A stretch of 64,000 bases of DNA, from contig OZ038530.1 of the NCBI GenBank assembly GCA_964036665.1, positions 8,570,501-8,634,500 on the forward strand, written 5' to 3'. Below are positions 44,454 through 56,640 of the stretch, piece after piece. Within the stretch, counting starts at the first letter, position 1. Each line of letters begins with the position of its first letter. Made by a program: the position numbers and the translations under genes. Below the pieces are notes generated by a model. It saw only the letters and a program-made list of their open reading frames with translations. It searched no databases and had not been told where the DNA came from. The stretch comes from Gordius sp. MW1. Lineage: Eukaryota; Nematomorpha; Gordioida; Gordea; Gordiidae.

Positions 44454-45074
44454 TAGAGCCCTGCAGGGGCCGCCCGAAACCCGACCAGTGCAAAATTTGA
44501 TAAAAATAATCGAATCTCGGGCTCGGATCAACTAAAGCAAATTAATCTTTTACAACTATGATTTAAATGAACTTACCTCGATATTAAATAATTTTTTTCG
44601 CACAGCGCACATAATATAGCTTCCAAACTTCAGCTTTATCCCCCTGTCCATTATAATATAACTGATCTGAATTGCAAATCTTATTCTAGTAATTAAATAG
44701 ATTCATAGTAGTTGCTAATTTAGAAATAACATAGGTAAATATTTTAAAACGTTTGTTATTTGGAACTGTTAAAAATATATTTAATAAAGTTAGATTTTTA
44801 GTTTTAAATTACTAGCTGAATAGTTTGCAACGAGTAAAAATGTATATTTTACAAACTTATCCTAATTGTAAATTACGAGTAAATTAATACATTTTATAAT
44901 TAGATGGTGAAATATTTTCAAAAATATAACTTTTCAAAAATTTTATGTGAAAAATCCTCTGAGGCTCGATTTGGGCAAAAAACAAAAATGTATTTCGGGC
45001 TTGGGCAAAATCAAATTGAACAGTCAGGCTTGGGTCGGGTTGGGGCAGATGAAATCTTATTTTGCAGGGCTCTA
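44454..45074. mobile_element. hAT-type element (TAGAGCCCTGCA ends)
   Basis: TAGAGCCCTGCAGGGGCC on the left and TTGCAGGGCTCTA on the right. The interior aligns by eye with the element at 35142. The flanking octamers CAGTGATT and GGTATATT do not match. No coding sequence. Confidence 0.75.
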
Positions 45075-45232
45075 GGTATATTGACAAAAATTTTTTGATT
45101 TTCTAAATAATGTAATTTGTAAACGACCGTCTTTCCAACAATTGGTATTGCCCAACCCCAAAAAACATACCATACACTTTCGATTTAAGCAATTGTTTGG
45201 AGTAAAGGGCCTTTAAATTAATCTACTTGCAT

Positions 45233-47226
45233 GCTATTAATTGCTAAGCAATTTATGGGCTCGTTTTTTGGTGTCCGTCCGTCCGTCCGTTGTATCCTCC
45301 CTATCTATTTGCATTGGGTATATTAGGTTATCGCTTTTTTAAATTAATGCATGAGAAAGAGGTGCCCCACCCCTCATCCCTCGCTTTCGGGCGGGGTCGG
45401 GTTTAATTGCTACGTTAAATTAATGCATAAGTATATCTATTCGTTTTTGAATTGGGTAACATTGATATTAATTGCTATAATTACCCTATGCCCTCCACTA
45501 CAAGAGTTTGGGTTAGAATCTCCGAGTTTTTTTAGACTCTTATGATTGTTCTTGTTACTACCATTGATAATAAGACTTTTTGGCCGTCTGCTGGCTACTG
45601 ACCAATGAAAAAAATGACCATTGGCCAAAATGTGAATCCAAGTTTCTTTTTTCTTTTTTTGACTATTGTGATTGTTCCTGTTACTACCATTGCTAATACG
45701 ACTTTTCGGCCGTCCACTGGCTGCTGACCAAAGAAAAAATGACCATTGGCCAAAATGTGAATCCAAGTTTATTTTTTCGTTTTTTTTTGACTATTATGAT
45801 TGTTCCTGTTACTACCATTGATTATGACTTTTTGGCCGTCTGCTGGCTGCTGACCAATGAAAAAAATGACCATTGGCCAAAATGTGAATCCAAGTTTATT
45901 TTTTCGTATTTTTTTGATTATTATGATTGTTCCTGTTACTACCATTGCTATTATGACTTTTTGGCCGTCCGCTGGCTGCTGACCGATGGAAAAAATGACC
46001 ATTGGCCAAAATGTGATTCCAAGTTTTTTTTTCGTTTTAGTTTTGACTATTACGATTGTTCTTGTTACTATCATTGATAATAAGACTTTTTGGCCCTCCG
46101 CTGGCTGCTGACCAATGAAAAAAATGACCATTGGCCAAAATGTAAATCCGAGTTTATTTTTTCGTTTTTTTTGACTATTATGATTATTCCTGTTACTACC
46201 ATTGCTATTATGACTTTTTGGCCGTCCGCTGGCTGCTGACCGATGGAAAAAATGACCATTGGCCAAAATGTGATTCCAAGATTTTTTTTCGTTTTAGTTT
46301 TGACTATTATGATTGTTCCTGTTACTACCATTGCTATTATGACTTTTTGGCCGTCTGCTGGCTGCTGACCAATGAAAAAATGACCATTGGCCAAAATGTG
46401 AATCGAAATTATTTTTTTCGTTTTTTTTGACTATTATGATTGTTCCTGTTCCTACCATTGCTATTATGACTTTTTGGCCGTCCGCTGGCTGCTGACCAAT
46501 GGAATAAAATGACCATTGGCCAAAATGTGATTCGAAAATTTTTTTTTCGTTTTTTTTTGACTATTATGAATTTATATCCACTTTTACCGTGTCCTGGCTG
46601 CTGATCAATGGAATAAAATGACCATTGGCCAAAATGTGATTCGAAAATTTTTTTTTCGTTTTTTTTTTTCTTATGAATTTATATCCATTTTTACCGTGTG
46701 CTGGCTGCTGACCGATGGAAAAAATGACCATTGGCCAAAGTGAGCATCAAATTTTTTTTCCCGTTTTTTTGGCTATCATTGACTTATAGAGTATCTGTTG
46801 GTACTGACCAATGGAGAAAAACTGACCATTAAATTTTTGATTTTTTTAATTAAAAATTGTTCAAATTCAACAAAAATTTCTCCCAACAATTCTGCAAATT
46901 CTTAACATTGTGATGTTTTATAATATAATGTTTGTTAGACCCATAATCACTAAAGGCCGTAAAAACTAATGTAATACGCAACTAGATGCAAACACTAAAT
47001 CTAACCCTAACCCTTGCCTATATTACATTTTGCCTATAAATGGAAAATTTGTATAAATAATTAAGTAATCATTAGGCATTTAATACCCCCCTATAGGCAT
47101 TCTCGCCCCTTCCCACCTTTCTCGCCCATAAATTGCATGGCAAATATGATACATTTATACGAAGTAAAGATGAGTCGTCCCCCCTTCCCTTCTCCCCTCC
47201 CCCTTCCCACGAGGGCCTGCCGAGTC
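45233..47226 (+). mobile_element. Helentron-like element with minisatellite, copy 3 (inverse of copy 2)
   Basis: Reads as the reverse complement of copy 2. The left end has GCAATTTATGGGCTCG and GTCCGTCCGTCC. Then comes the array, the unique arm with CTAACCCTAACCC, the inverted subterminal block GCCCATAAATTGCATGGCAA at 47127, and a purine/pyrimidine tract ending CCCACGAGGGCC. Here the terminal hairpin is damaged (GAGGGCCTGCCGAG). With copy 2 it forms a 1.5-2 kb inverted repeat about 19 kb apart, a possible substrate for inversion. Confidence 0.6.
45570..46810 (-). repeat. CCAAT-palindrome minisatellite, array 3
   Basis: About ten units of roughly 110-132 bp. Cores TGACCATTGGCC occur near 45617, 45740, 45867, 45999, 46127, 46254, 46381, 46509, 46619 and 46728. 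The last three units are the short type with TTTACCGTGT. This is the longest of the three arrays. Confidence 0.88.
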
Positions 47227-49007
47227 TTTTTTCTTTACGTGTCAATAAAGCTGAAAAATTACAAAAAAGTTGGTTAGCTTAATAAAGAAAATTACATATT
47301 TGTATTTTTTTAAAGCTAAATTAAATTTGCTTGGGGCAATGATTTTGCTCTTGAGAGAGGCCACAGCCTAATGCAAACCGACCCACTACCAGTATATGAG
47401 AGGCCAATTAATTTCAACACCGGGTTCCCTCTGGTAGCAACCAGGTCGCAAGAATAAAAAAGTTGGGGGTGTAAAAAACACTTGTTTAAAACATGTTTAA
47501 AGAAAACCTGGGTCCGGCCCAATGTTTTAATATCTGTCTAACATTTTAATTTTTGGCCCAACCTGACCCCAAGCCCAGCTTGACAACTTTTTTAATTACA
47601 AGCTTTTAATCAAATTTAACACGAAATATTTTATTTTAGCTTAGAACTATATAATGAGCTGGAATGATTGTATAGACTTAAGAATATATTTTTTCTCGCA
47701 AGTTAATTATCCAAATTTTTTAGATGTCATAATGTACCTCTAAAGTTGTAGATTTTTAATTAAGAATTAAAAAAATTCAATAAATTATTTTATTTTTCCA
47801 AAAGTTTAATATCAATTTTTAGATATTTATCATAATATGTTTAAGCAAGGGTAAAAATATTATTTGTGAAGTCAAAAGTAATTTTGTAAGCTTTTACACC
47901 CATTATTTCAAAATAATTGGAGGTTTAAGAAAATTAGGTACTTCATAAACTAAAAAATAATAAGGGATAGAGATTAGGTACGCTTAAATTTTTTAAATAT
48001 TTGTTCAAATTTTTTCTTTCAATAAGTGCTAATTCTTATATCGCTTAGATTCATCCAAAACCTAAAATTTTATCTATTTTTTTGTTTAATCATATTAACA
48101 AGAAAGCTTAATCTCATTCTCTCTGTAGCAAAGAAAATTTTATCAGGAATTTGCAAATAGTGATAATTTTTTTAACTAAAAAACACAAAATTTGATAATT
48201 GAATATAAAGCTTTCAAACAAAAATTCCTATATCTCTCATAATCTTGAGGTAGAATTAAAATTGTTGGAAAATAATTTGAAAATAACTATGATCAAATCA
48301 AAATTAATGAGGGTTAAATTTGCAAACATCAGAGAACCAAAATGTCACACCTTTTAATTAAAAAGTACCTTGATTTCTAATTTCCCAGCTAGTAGTACTG
48401 GGCTTAAATAAGATATTTAACTGTGTCATTATGAATCAGCATTTAAGGCTAGCTAAATCCTTACTTATAGTATGTATTTATTAAGTCCCTTCTAACATTG
48501 ATTAAACCTTAAATAAATTTTCATAAGGTATTTTTTTATTTCTTGAAATATGCTAATAATATAATTCTAGATAAAAATGAAATGATTGTGCTAGCATAAC
48601 AATAACTCTAGTTTTCAAATTTAATTGAGATTGAATTTTTATTGGCATAAAACTGTATAAATGAACATTTTATTTGAAAGACTTTTAAATAATATGTCAA
48701 AAAAAATAGGCAACTTGCTATTGCTACCTAATGTGTCTAAAAGTGAGCATAGCAATAATCATCAGGGGTACTGTTTCATAAGTAGGCCAAATTGAAAAGT
48801 AATTAAATAGACAAAAACACTTGTTTAATTTGATTTATTATGATATCATAAGAGCCAGTTTAAATTAGGAATTGCTAAATATATTAAGGAGAATTTTATT
48901 CTAAAAATGGTTAGACTAGCAATGTAGATGAAATAAAGATTACATGAGCCAAGTGATAAATAAATGCTTAATTAAATCAACACCTCAAACATATACCAGA
49001 TTAACAA
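47227..49007. other. intergenic, AT-rich, nothing recognised
   Basis: No exon-like block, RNA gene or intact transposon was found. A GC-richer patch at 47330-47590 (GGGTCCGGCCC, AACCTGACCCC) looks like a decayed relative of the GAGCCCTGCA elements. The remainder is low-complexity. Confidence 0.5.
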
Positions 49008-49013
49008 TTTATT
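49008..49013 (-). promoter_or_regulatory. poly(A) signal of RPS23
   Basis: TTTATT on the plus strand is AATAAA on the minus strand, 25 bases after the RPS23 stop. This implies a very short 3' UTR, usual for a ribosomal protein gene. Confidence 0.6.
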
Positions 49014-49037
49014 ACATATAAATTATTATATATTAAA

Positions 49038-49726
<689 letters not shown>

Positions 49727-51790
49727 GTCAATGTAGGATTTAGTTAGGTGGTTAAATTTGTGTAATTTAACGCAACAAATTAGAGTCGCAAATCAAGGGT
49801 GCTGTTAAAGTCGAAAAAATTAAAAGTAAAATGTTCATCACACTATAAAGAGAAAAAAAATTAAACTAAAATAAAAATCTTTTTCGAAGTCTTATCCTTT
49901 TTGGTATAATAAAATGAAATCATTTATTGTAAAAACAGGGTGTTAATGCATATTTAAAAAATTAATTAGTTCTCTATAAGTCATGTTATATATTGTCAAA
50001 ATTGATGGAAATCCATATAAGTTTGAGGTTCATATATTGAAAGATATAAATAGTATAATTTATATTTTTAAGATCACATGTAATTAATTTATATATTAAT
50101 TATTCAATCAATTAATAATTCTATAGTTGAGAGAGCATTTATAATAAAACAAGTTAAGATTTTATTATATAGAAATGAAACGGAATCTTGATAATTATTT
50201 TGTAAAAATAGTTGTGCATCTATAAAATTCAAAATTTGATTATAAAATATTTAAGAAAAGGTGTTATATTTGAATACATTTCCTCTGTATATAAATATAA
50301 TATTAATTTGACTAGCGAACAAAGATATTTTGTTATGATATTAAAAAAATTAGCGAGGTTGACATGGCCAATAAAAAGCTATTGCTCTACAGCTACTCTG
50401 TGTCTGATTTGGCACTTATTTTAGTATGTTGCTACTATCAATGTGAACATTTTGTAGCACTTCTTTAACTTATTACTTTTAAAACTTAATTACATTTATA
50501 ATTTTAGAAACCATTATCATTGAACATCTCGTTTGTATGTAGATGGGTGGGTTTAGCATGATGTGGAAATCGGCTGCAAAATCACACTTCAATTATGGCA
50601 ACTTCATGAAAAAGCCAATCGCAAATGATAGGGCCACCCGTGCATTGCGACAACACTACAGCTCTCCCTTGATTCATAACAAAATTGGGAATTAAATAGA
50701 ATGTGAACGTTGTACACACGTCGATAGAAAAGAGAATTGAGCGGGCATAAATTACAAAAAGCCTGCTTACAAGAGACGAGGTAGAATGTTTAGAAAAGGT
50801 ACATATACAAGTTGTTGCACAATAGATTACTAAATCGCCGATAAAGGTCAAAATCGTGCTAGGCCGATCGACCAAGGACAAGGTAGTGGTAGTAAAAAAA
50901 TATTCAAATAAATTGATGTTAGTGAGAACTTTAGATTAGAGAGGCCTTCTAACCGTTATGTGTGCATATGCTTCGTGATTGGATGGGGTGAAAGGGAAAA
51001 AACATTTTCTCTGAATTATTGCAAAGAGATAAAAGGATTTTACAAAAGGACTATTTATTGGGCTATCTTTAATAACCAGTGGGAGAAGAGTCATGGCTGC
51101 CAATAAAATCATAAAAAGAATGATCATGGCCTAAAGAATAAAGAAAGGAGAAACTTGTAACACGACATAGCAATAGTTTTTCTTTAAAAACACTAACACG
51201 GTTCACAGAACTGAAAAACATAATTGTTAAATTAAATATCTACCTATGAAGAAGTAATCGCCAGGCAACGCCGTCCATTTGTTATAGACATTAAAAGATG
51301 TACATATTAATGGAAAAAAGAAAGGATATGAATCTAGAAACTGATACGATGTCAAAACGATAGGCGATAAACACCACTACTCGAAGCTATAAATAACTAT
51401 GAAATTCAGGCGAAACTTAAGCCTTGAAAAAAGACGCTAACAGTGGTGATGGTGATATCCGCGGTTACTAAGTTATCTAAAAAAAGATATGATATACAGT
51501 AGCATAAATTCAAATCGGTGGATGTTTAGGTTTCTTAAGATGCAAGAACAACGCAATGGCAGACTGAATGACAAAGGGGGCGATAAGCACATATTGGAAG
51601 ACAAAGTAGAAGAAGAGGAGAGCGTGAGGGTTCCAAAGTAGTCAAGAGAGTTAAACCTTATTTCAGTTTAAAAAATTTTTAAAATATGAATTCATAGGAA
51701 TTTTTGAATGTTTCAAATCACCCCCTTTCTGTTCCTGTCAAGGTGGTCATATGAAAATTTTTAAACATTTTATAAATATTTATTTTATTA
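49727..51790. other. unassigned region upstream of RPS23
   Basis: 49727-50500 is plain AT-rich sequence that must include the RPS23 promoter, but no TATA box or pyrimidine-rich start can be pinned down. 50500-51660 is noticeably less AT-rich and purine-rich on the plus strand. It has short open frames on both strands (50582-50881 and 50936-51127, minus) that I do not recognise. It may be a decayed mobile element. Confidence 0.4.
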
Positions 51791-52373
51791 CTAGCTGTGC
51801 CCGGCCAAGCGTTGCTTTAACTTAGTCCTATTAGCTAAATAATGAATTAATAGAACCTATATGAAAAATTTTGGGTCATCTGTAGGAGAGTTTATGATGT
51901 AAAAAATAGAATGCTATATTATAGAAATAAATATTAGTTAATTTAATAATAGGAAAAGGCATATTTATTCAAAATTTAATAGATTTGTTGCAGTTTCAAA
52001 TACTTATAAGGTATTTGTTAATTTTATGGGTTAAAAAGTGCAATCTTAAGCATAATTGGGTGACAAAAAGTTATAAAGGTGTATAAATGCCAGTTATAAT
52101 GTTCGACAATGTAGAGAAAAGATTTTAGCAGCGTTTATAATAGTGTAATGCCGTAGCCCAAGCGTGTAGCCAGGATTTTCTCAAGGGGCCAGAAAAATGC
52201 AAAAAAAATTTCGACACTTTTATTTTTAATATAACAAAAATAAACTTCGCGTACAATATATGCGAGAGTTCAAGGCGCCATATAACCAGCTTTGGAAAAC
52301 CCTTTTCTTCATTAATCAGAGCTTTTACTATCGCTTTTATACTTTAAAAAGAACATCGACCTCATGCATTTAT

Positions 52374-52710
52374 TCAACTGGCAGAAAATATTATCATATT
52401 GTATGGTTGAGAGACAAGGGCTTTTAACTTTTGATCCCCTTTACCACCATACCTTGGTCCAAAGAACACACAAAATTTACAATAGGCACCATTTTCTTGG
52501 GGAGAATAGGAGAGCCAGCTCCATTTATGAAACCATGAGAAATTAAATTTTAGCTTTTTAGCTGTTTTATCACGAGGGAAATTGAATAAAAGTGGTGGTT
52601 GATAAATTTTATCAAATTCTGCCAACTTATCTTCATAATGTTGTTGTTGTATGGTGTTAACATACAAAGATATGTCATACGGCTGCTGGTTTGATGATTT
52701 TATATCTAAG
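52374..52710 (-). pseudogene. TTF-type zinc finger of an hAT transposase
   Basis: The minus frame has KLKFNFSWFHKWSWLSYS followed by GAYCKFCVFF, the C-x2-C finger of TTF/ZMYM1-like hAT transposases, and breaks off soon after. An upstream exon with DDEELEGDSISIDVLNNN lies in the duplicated block 52725-53085. The dimerisation and catalytic parts are absent, so it cannot act alone. Confidence 0.8.
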
Positions 52711-52724
52711 ATTAAATTATTTCC

Positions 52725-53085
52725 ATTAAATTAACATTTTACAAATCTTAATTAACTCTAAAAATAAACTAAAAAAGAAAAAATTTTACATATAATACAT
52801 ATACCATTCCATTTGACTTTAGAATAGTTGAGGCATCAATATTATTGTTTAAAACATCAATTGATATTGAATCTCCTTCTAGTTCTTCATCATCTAGAAA
52901 TTTTTAAATTAAATTAACATTTTACAAATTTTAATTAACTCTAAAAATAAACTAAAAAAGAAAAAAATTTACATATAATACATATACCATTTGACTTTAG
53001 AATAGTTGAGGCATCAATATTATTGTTTAAAACATCAATTGATATTGAATCTCCTTCTAGTTCTTCATCATCTAGAATTTTTTAA
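52725..53085. repeat. 183-bp tandem duplication inside the hAT element
   Basis: ATTAAATTAACATTTTACAA begins at 52725 and again at 52908. The two units are nearly identical, with one small insertion in the first. The unit carries a putative first transposase exon, so that exon is present twice. Confidence 0.88.
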
Positions 53086-53869
53086 AATTGGCAATGCAAT
53101 GTAATCACTATCACAATAACATTTAATATATAAGATAAAAATCAATATTATATAATCATAAAATAAAAGCCTAAGTCACTTACTAGAAAGACCAGGGTTT
53201 AAGGGGGAAAAATTTTTGTATAGAATTCTTCATAATTTACAACTCTTCGCGGCAATCAGACATATACATTCATACATACAATTTACAATCAATGGTGGAA
53301 AATTATAATGTTGGGGTGCAAGTTGAAAATTAAATTTTAAAAATTAAATGTGTTTCCAGACTTTTATAAGTGTCTCAAAATCTTTTATGCAACTAAACTA
53401 TAATATTTTAACCCATTTAATCTAATTATTAAACAAAAAAAATTCCAAATTTTGGTCAAGGGGCCAGAAACATCCGGGTTTCTGGCCCCTTGGCTACGCG
53501 CCTGCCGTAGCCTCAAACCTATAGCATCAAAAAGATCCATTAAAAAACCTCCTTCAAATTTGGTTAAATGAAGGCTTTAACAATATTTGGTTTAAATAAG
53601 AATTAATTAGAGATAATACAAATTTCCGCGAGTATAAAAGAAGCGAAATTATGTATGATAAAAAAATTAGAAATATAGTTATTAGAAAAATTTTGATCAG
53701 ATGAAGGTGTTTTAGGTGAGGTTTTATTATAATAAAAACCAGTATAAATATAATGGCTCAAAAAGTATAAAGTAAAAAAAATAATAAATATAATAGTTTA
53801 GACTTGCAAGTGTAGTTAAAGTTGAAGGAGACTTATGGTATATTCATAGGAGTAGCTATCACTGGAATT

Positions 53870-54005
53870 AGAGGGAGTCAATAATGATTTAAAGAGGGGT
53901 AAAATGAATATTTTTTGAAATTTTAACTATAATTTTAACAACTATAAACAAAAATGGATTTAGTGAGGGGCACCGCCCTTCCATGCCTTCCTCTGGCTAC
54001 GCCCA
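53870..54005. mobile_element. MITE fragment
   Basis: GGGAGTCAATAATGATTTAA on the left and CTCTGGCTACGCCCAAGG on the right. Same family as 12500-12640 and 32560-32705. No target duplication recognised. Confidence 0.5.
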
Positions 54006-54279
54006 AGGGTATTTTAATAGGTTGATTGTACACATTAGGTTTTCAGTTTACCTGAGAGATGTAAGAATATATTTTTTAATTACATAGATGTATAAGTATA
54101 ACAGGTGATAAAGAAAGAAATGCTTAAATTTACCTAAAATTAAGTTGGGATAAGAATGAAGATGAGAGATTCATATGGTTTGATGGGGAAGTTTTTGCGA
54201 TAAACATATTGGTATTAGTAAATAATTAAGTTAAAATGGAGATATATACAGCTATACCTGTTATGGAGGTATAAAATTT

Positions 54280-55660
54280 AATAATGCACATCTCCAGTCA
54301 AAATCGTGGCTTCAACAACGTTGCAAAGCGTTTAACATTGAGACGTAAACCATTGAAAAGTTTTGGCTGACTGATATTGCGCATCATGATAATCGGTACG
54401 CCAATTTTCGAATGCAGATGAGTGGTGGTATCCCTGCCAGATCAAGTGAATTTAAAAATTTGATTGGATATTTAACAGCGTCATCAGCAACAACAACAGG
54501 GTTAACCGACTTGTAGGAAATTTTGCTTTGAATGTTATACAGAATGAGATTGTTAAGCTAGTGGAGGTCTATATTCTTGGGGGCAATCGTTGGCTGAGCC
54601 AAACTCGGTCATGATAATGGGCGTTATATTTGAAAACACTTTCTCAACCAAAGCAGTTTTATACGCAACAAAAAATCCGAGCATCTAAGAAGAAGACTTC
54701 TCCTTAACTTTTATTAACAGCAAGCAAAATCTTACTGTAAATGGCTTTTTGTTGCGTCGTTAGCTTTGGAAGATTAGATCGCATGTCAGACAAAAGATCA
54801 CCCTGATTGTAATTTACTTCAAGATGTAAAACCCAGTTGATTCAAAGCTTTGTTTCTATAAAGAATTAAAGTTTTGTCAATAGTGTTATAGCATTTGATC
54901 TATGTAATATTCTGCTTTGTATAATTTGAATAGCAAAGTACAATATAGAACAACCCAGCGGTTATCTACCTCGATGATTGCATTCAGCAGTTGAATGGTT
55001 GCCACGTTACCACCATCCTCTGTTGATCTTCTTTAAAGGATATCCATCACTGCCCGTGATTTTGTTGCATACCAAGCCTCGAAAATATCGCTCTGAGCAT
55101 TTACCGTCTATCATGCATGGCGATTTTAAATTGAGCGTTCCGCAAGGGCCGTGTATCATAATTTTCGTAACAATTTCGTACAAGTCCTTATCTAAGGATT
55201 AGGTATTTCAGCACATATTACAGTGTCGATTTCGTTGGAGGTGATCTTGTTATATAGATAAATGAGTATATTGGTATGCGGTAAATTTTTCTTTTGCCAG
55301 AGTACATCCAGCAACGCACAGAGCCAAGTACCTTATGCTTAACAATGAGATTAATCATTGATTTAAGTTTATGGCGGAAGACACGTGCTGTGATGTCATG
55401 CCTATCGACTGGTGATTGGCCATGAAATAAGAGCTCCTGTGCATCGCGATAGGCAGGATTGCATGTAAATGTTATGAATGGGTCTGGACGACCGTAGTTA
55501 GGAACATACGCAATTGAATCTTGGGCATATTCATGCATTGGATGCGGTTTTCCGGTGTATGAGGAGGGCAAAGGATCAGTTTTTGACGTTAATTGTATTA
55601 GCGTCGTTAAGGAATGCATCTCGCAATTGAACATATTCTTCTGAGCTTGTCACAGGCTTG
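54280..55660 (-). pseudogene. Helitron Rep/helicase pseudogene
   Basis: Reading downstream on the minus strand: EYAQDSIAYVPNYGRPDPFI with TCNPAYRDAQ (Rep N-terminal region), then after a frameshift near 55270 LPHTNIL (decayed HUH motif) and VICAEIP, then IMIHGPCGTLN and GSDGYPL, a helicase start LTTQQKAIYSKI and GEVFFLDA whose Walker A is lost, and the late helicase block VKYPIKFLNSLDLAGIPP with PIIMMRNISQPKLFNG. These are the hallmarks of the RepHel protein in order, but with stops, frameshifts and internal deletions. It cannot encode an active enzyme. Confidence 0.88.
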
Positions 55661-55728
55661 TATATTGTAAAAATAAGGGCGTAGTTGAGTAAAAATTGAT
55701 ACACAAATGACAAATCAATAGTGGAAAG

Positions 55729-55961
55729 CAGGGTTTCTTTCAGGGGGGACCCCGGGGAGGGGGGGGGGACCCCGGAGAGTTTTGATTGAAGGAAGCATGA
55801 ACTCAAGTTCCATCATGAAGTCATAAATTATTTAATGATTATGCGTGTATGCATCTATTATATATCACCAATAAAAATCAGTAAATATCATACAAAATAG
55901 CAATTAAAAAATTTTTACCCCCCCCCCCCCCCCCGGAGCATTTTTTCTGAAAGAAACCCTG
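55729..55961. mobile_element. MITE in the Helitron
   Basis: CAGGGTTTCTTTCAGG and CTGAAAGAAACCCTG are perfect inverted ends over 15 bp. GTGGAAAG is duplicated exactly at 55721-55728 and 55962-55969. 233 bp, with long G and C runs inside. Non-coding. Confidence 0.92.
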
Positions 55962-56039
55962 GTGGAAAGGCTGTTAAGGCAATAGGTACAAGTAGCACTA
56001 GGATAAATATGTATGTCCGCTAGATGGCATTAAACACCA

Positions 56040-56640
56040 CCAAATAACAGGTTTAGAGCTGTCGCAGGTTCATAAATTATGTTTGTAGTAACAATATCAT
56101 ACAATAATTTATCAGTACACGGATTTGGAATTTCTGCATAAATTAAAATATCGATGTCTTCAGGAGGTATTTTGTCGATGAACTAAATTAAAATGTGAGC
56201 ATGTGCTAATCCTCGCATTTGCCACTCAGTCGAATACATCCAGCAACGTGCGGGGCCAAATATTATTGCTGACATGTTAATAAATAGAACTTTTAATAAA
56301 TAGAATACTTCAGCCCTTTTTATATATGAAAGATTATTTACATTGTTGCATTTTACAGTATCCCTAACAATAATTCATCAGTACACGGATTTGGAATTTC
56401 TGCATAAATTAAACTATCGATGTCTTCAGGAGGTATTTTGTCGATGAACTAAATCAAAATATGAGCATGTGCTAATCCTCGCATTTGCCATTCATTCGAA
56501 TACATCCAACAACGTGCGGGGCCAAATATTATTGTTGATATGTTAATAAATAGAATACTTTTAATAAATAGAATACTTTAGCCCTTTTTATATATGAAAG
56601 ATTATTTACATTGTTGCATTTTACAGTATCCCTGTATGAC
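56040..56640 (-). repeat. tandem duplicate of a Helitron Rep HUH segment
   Basis: Two adjacent units of about 290 bp each read, on the minus strand, IFGPARCWMYS, MRGLAHAHILI (HUH motif kept) and KIPPEDID with AEIPNPCTDKLL. Together with the decayed copy at 55.2-55.6 kb, three versions of the same Rep stretch lie in this Helitron. Stops follow the HUH motif in both units. Confidence 0.75.

Larger units (their letters stand above)
52159..53504 (-). mobile_element. hAT element of the TTF-finger (ZMYM1-like) group, deleted
   Basis: The left end CAAGCGTGTAGCCAGGATTT and right end GGCTACGCGCCTG form inverted repeats. CCGTAGCC is duplicated exactly at 52151-52158 and 53505-53512. 1,346 bp. Only the N-terminal part of a transposase remains. 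Its two ends are shared with the 270-bp MITE at 62074-62343. Confidence 0.9.

Noticed and set aside
45769..46394. Long open frames through the minisatellite (also at 23187-23960 and 26044-26503) with repeated MANGHFF-like peptides
   Set aside because: They follow the tandem unit in several frames and both strands at once; no start context, splice sites or family match. By-products of the repeat.
54978..55202. Plus-strand frame of 74 codons
   Set aside because: Antisense of the Helitron Rep relic, which has recognisable motifs on the minus strand.
55576..55806. Minus-strand frame of 76 codons near the MITE
   Set aside because: It runs through the MITE end and G-run; only its last part overlaps genuine Helitron similarity.
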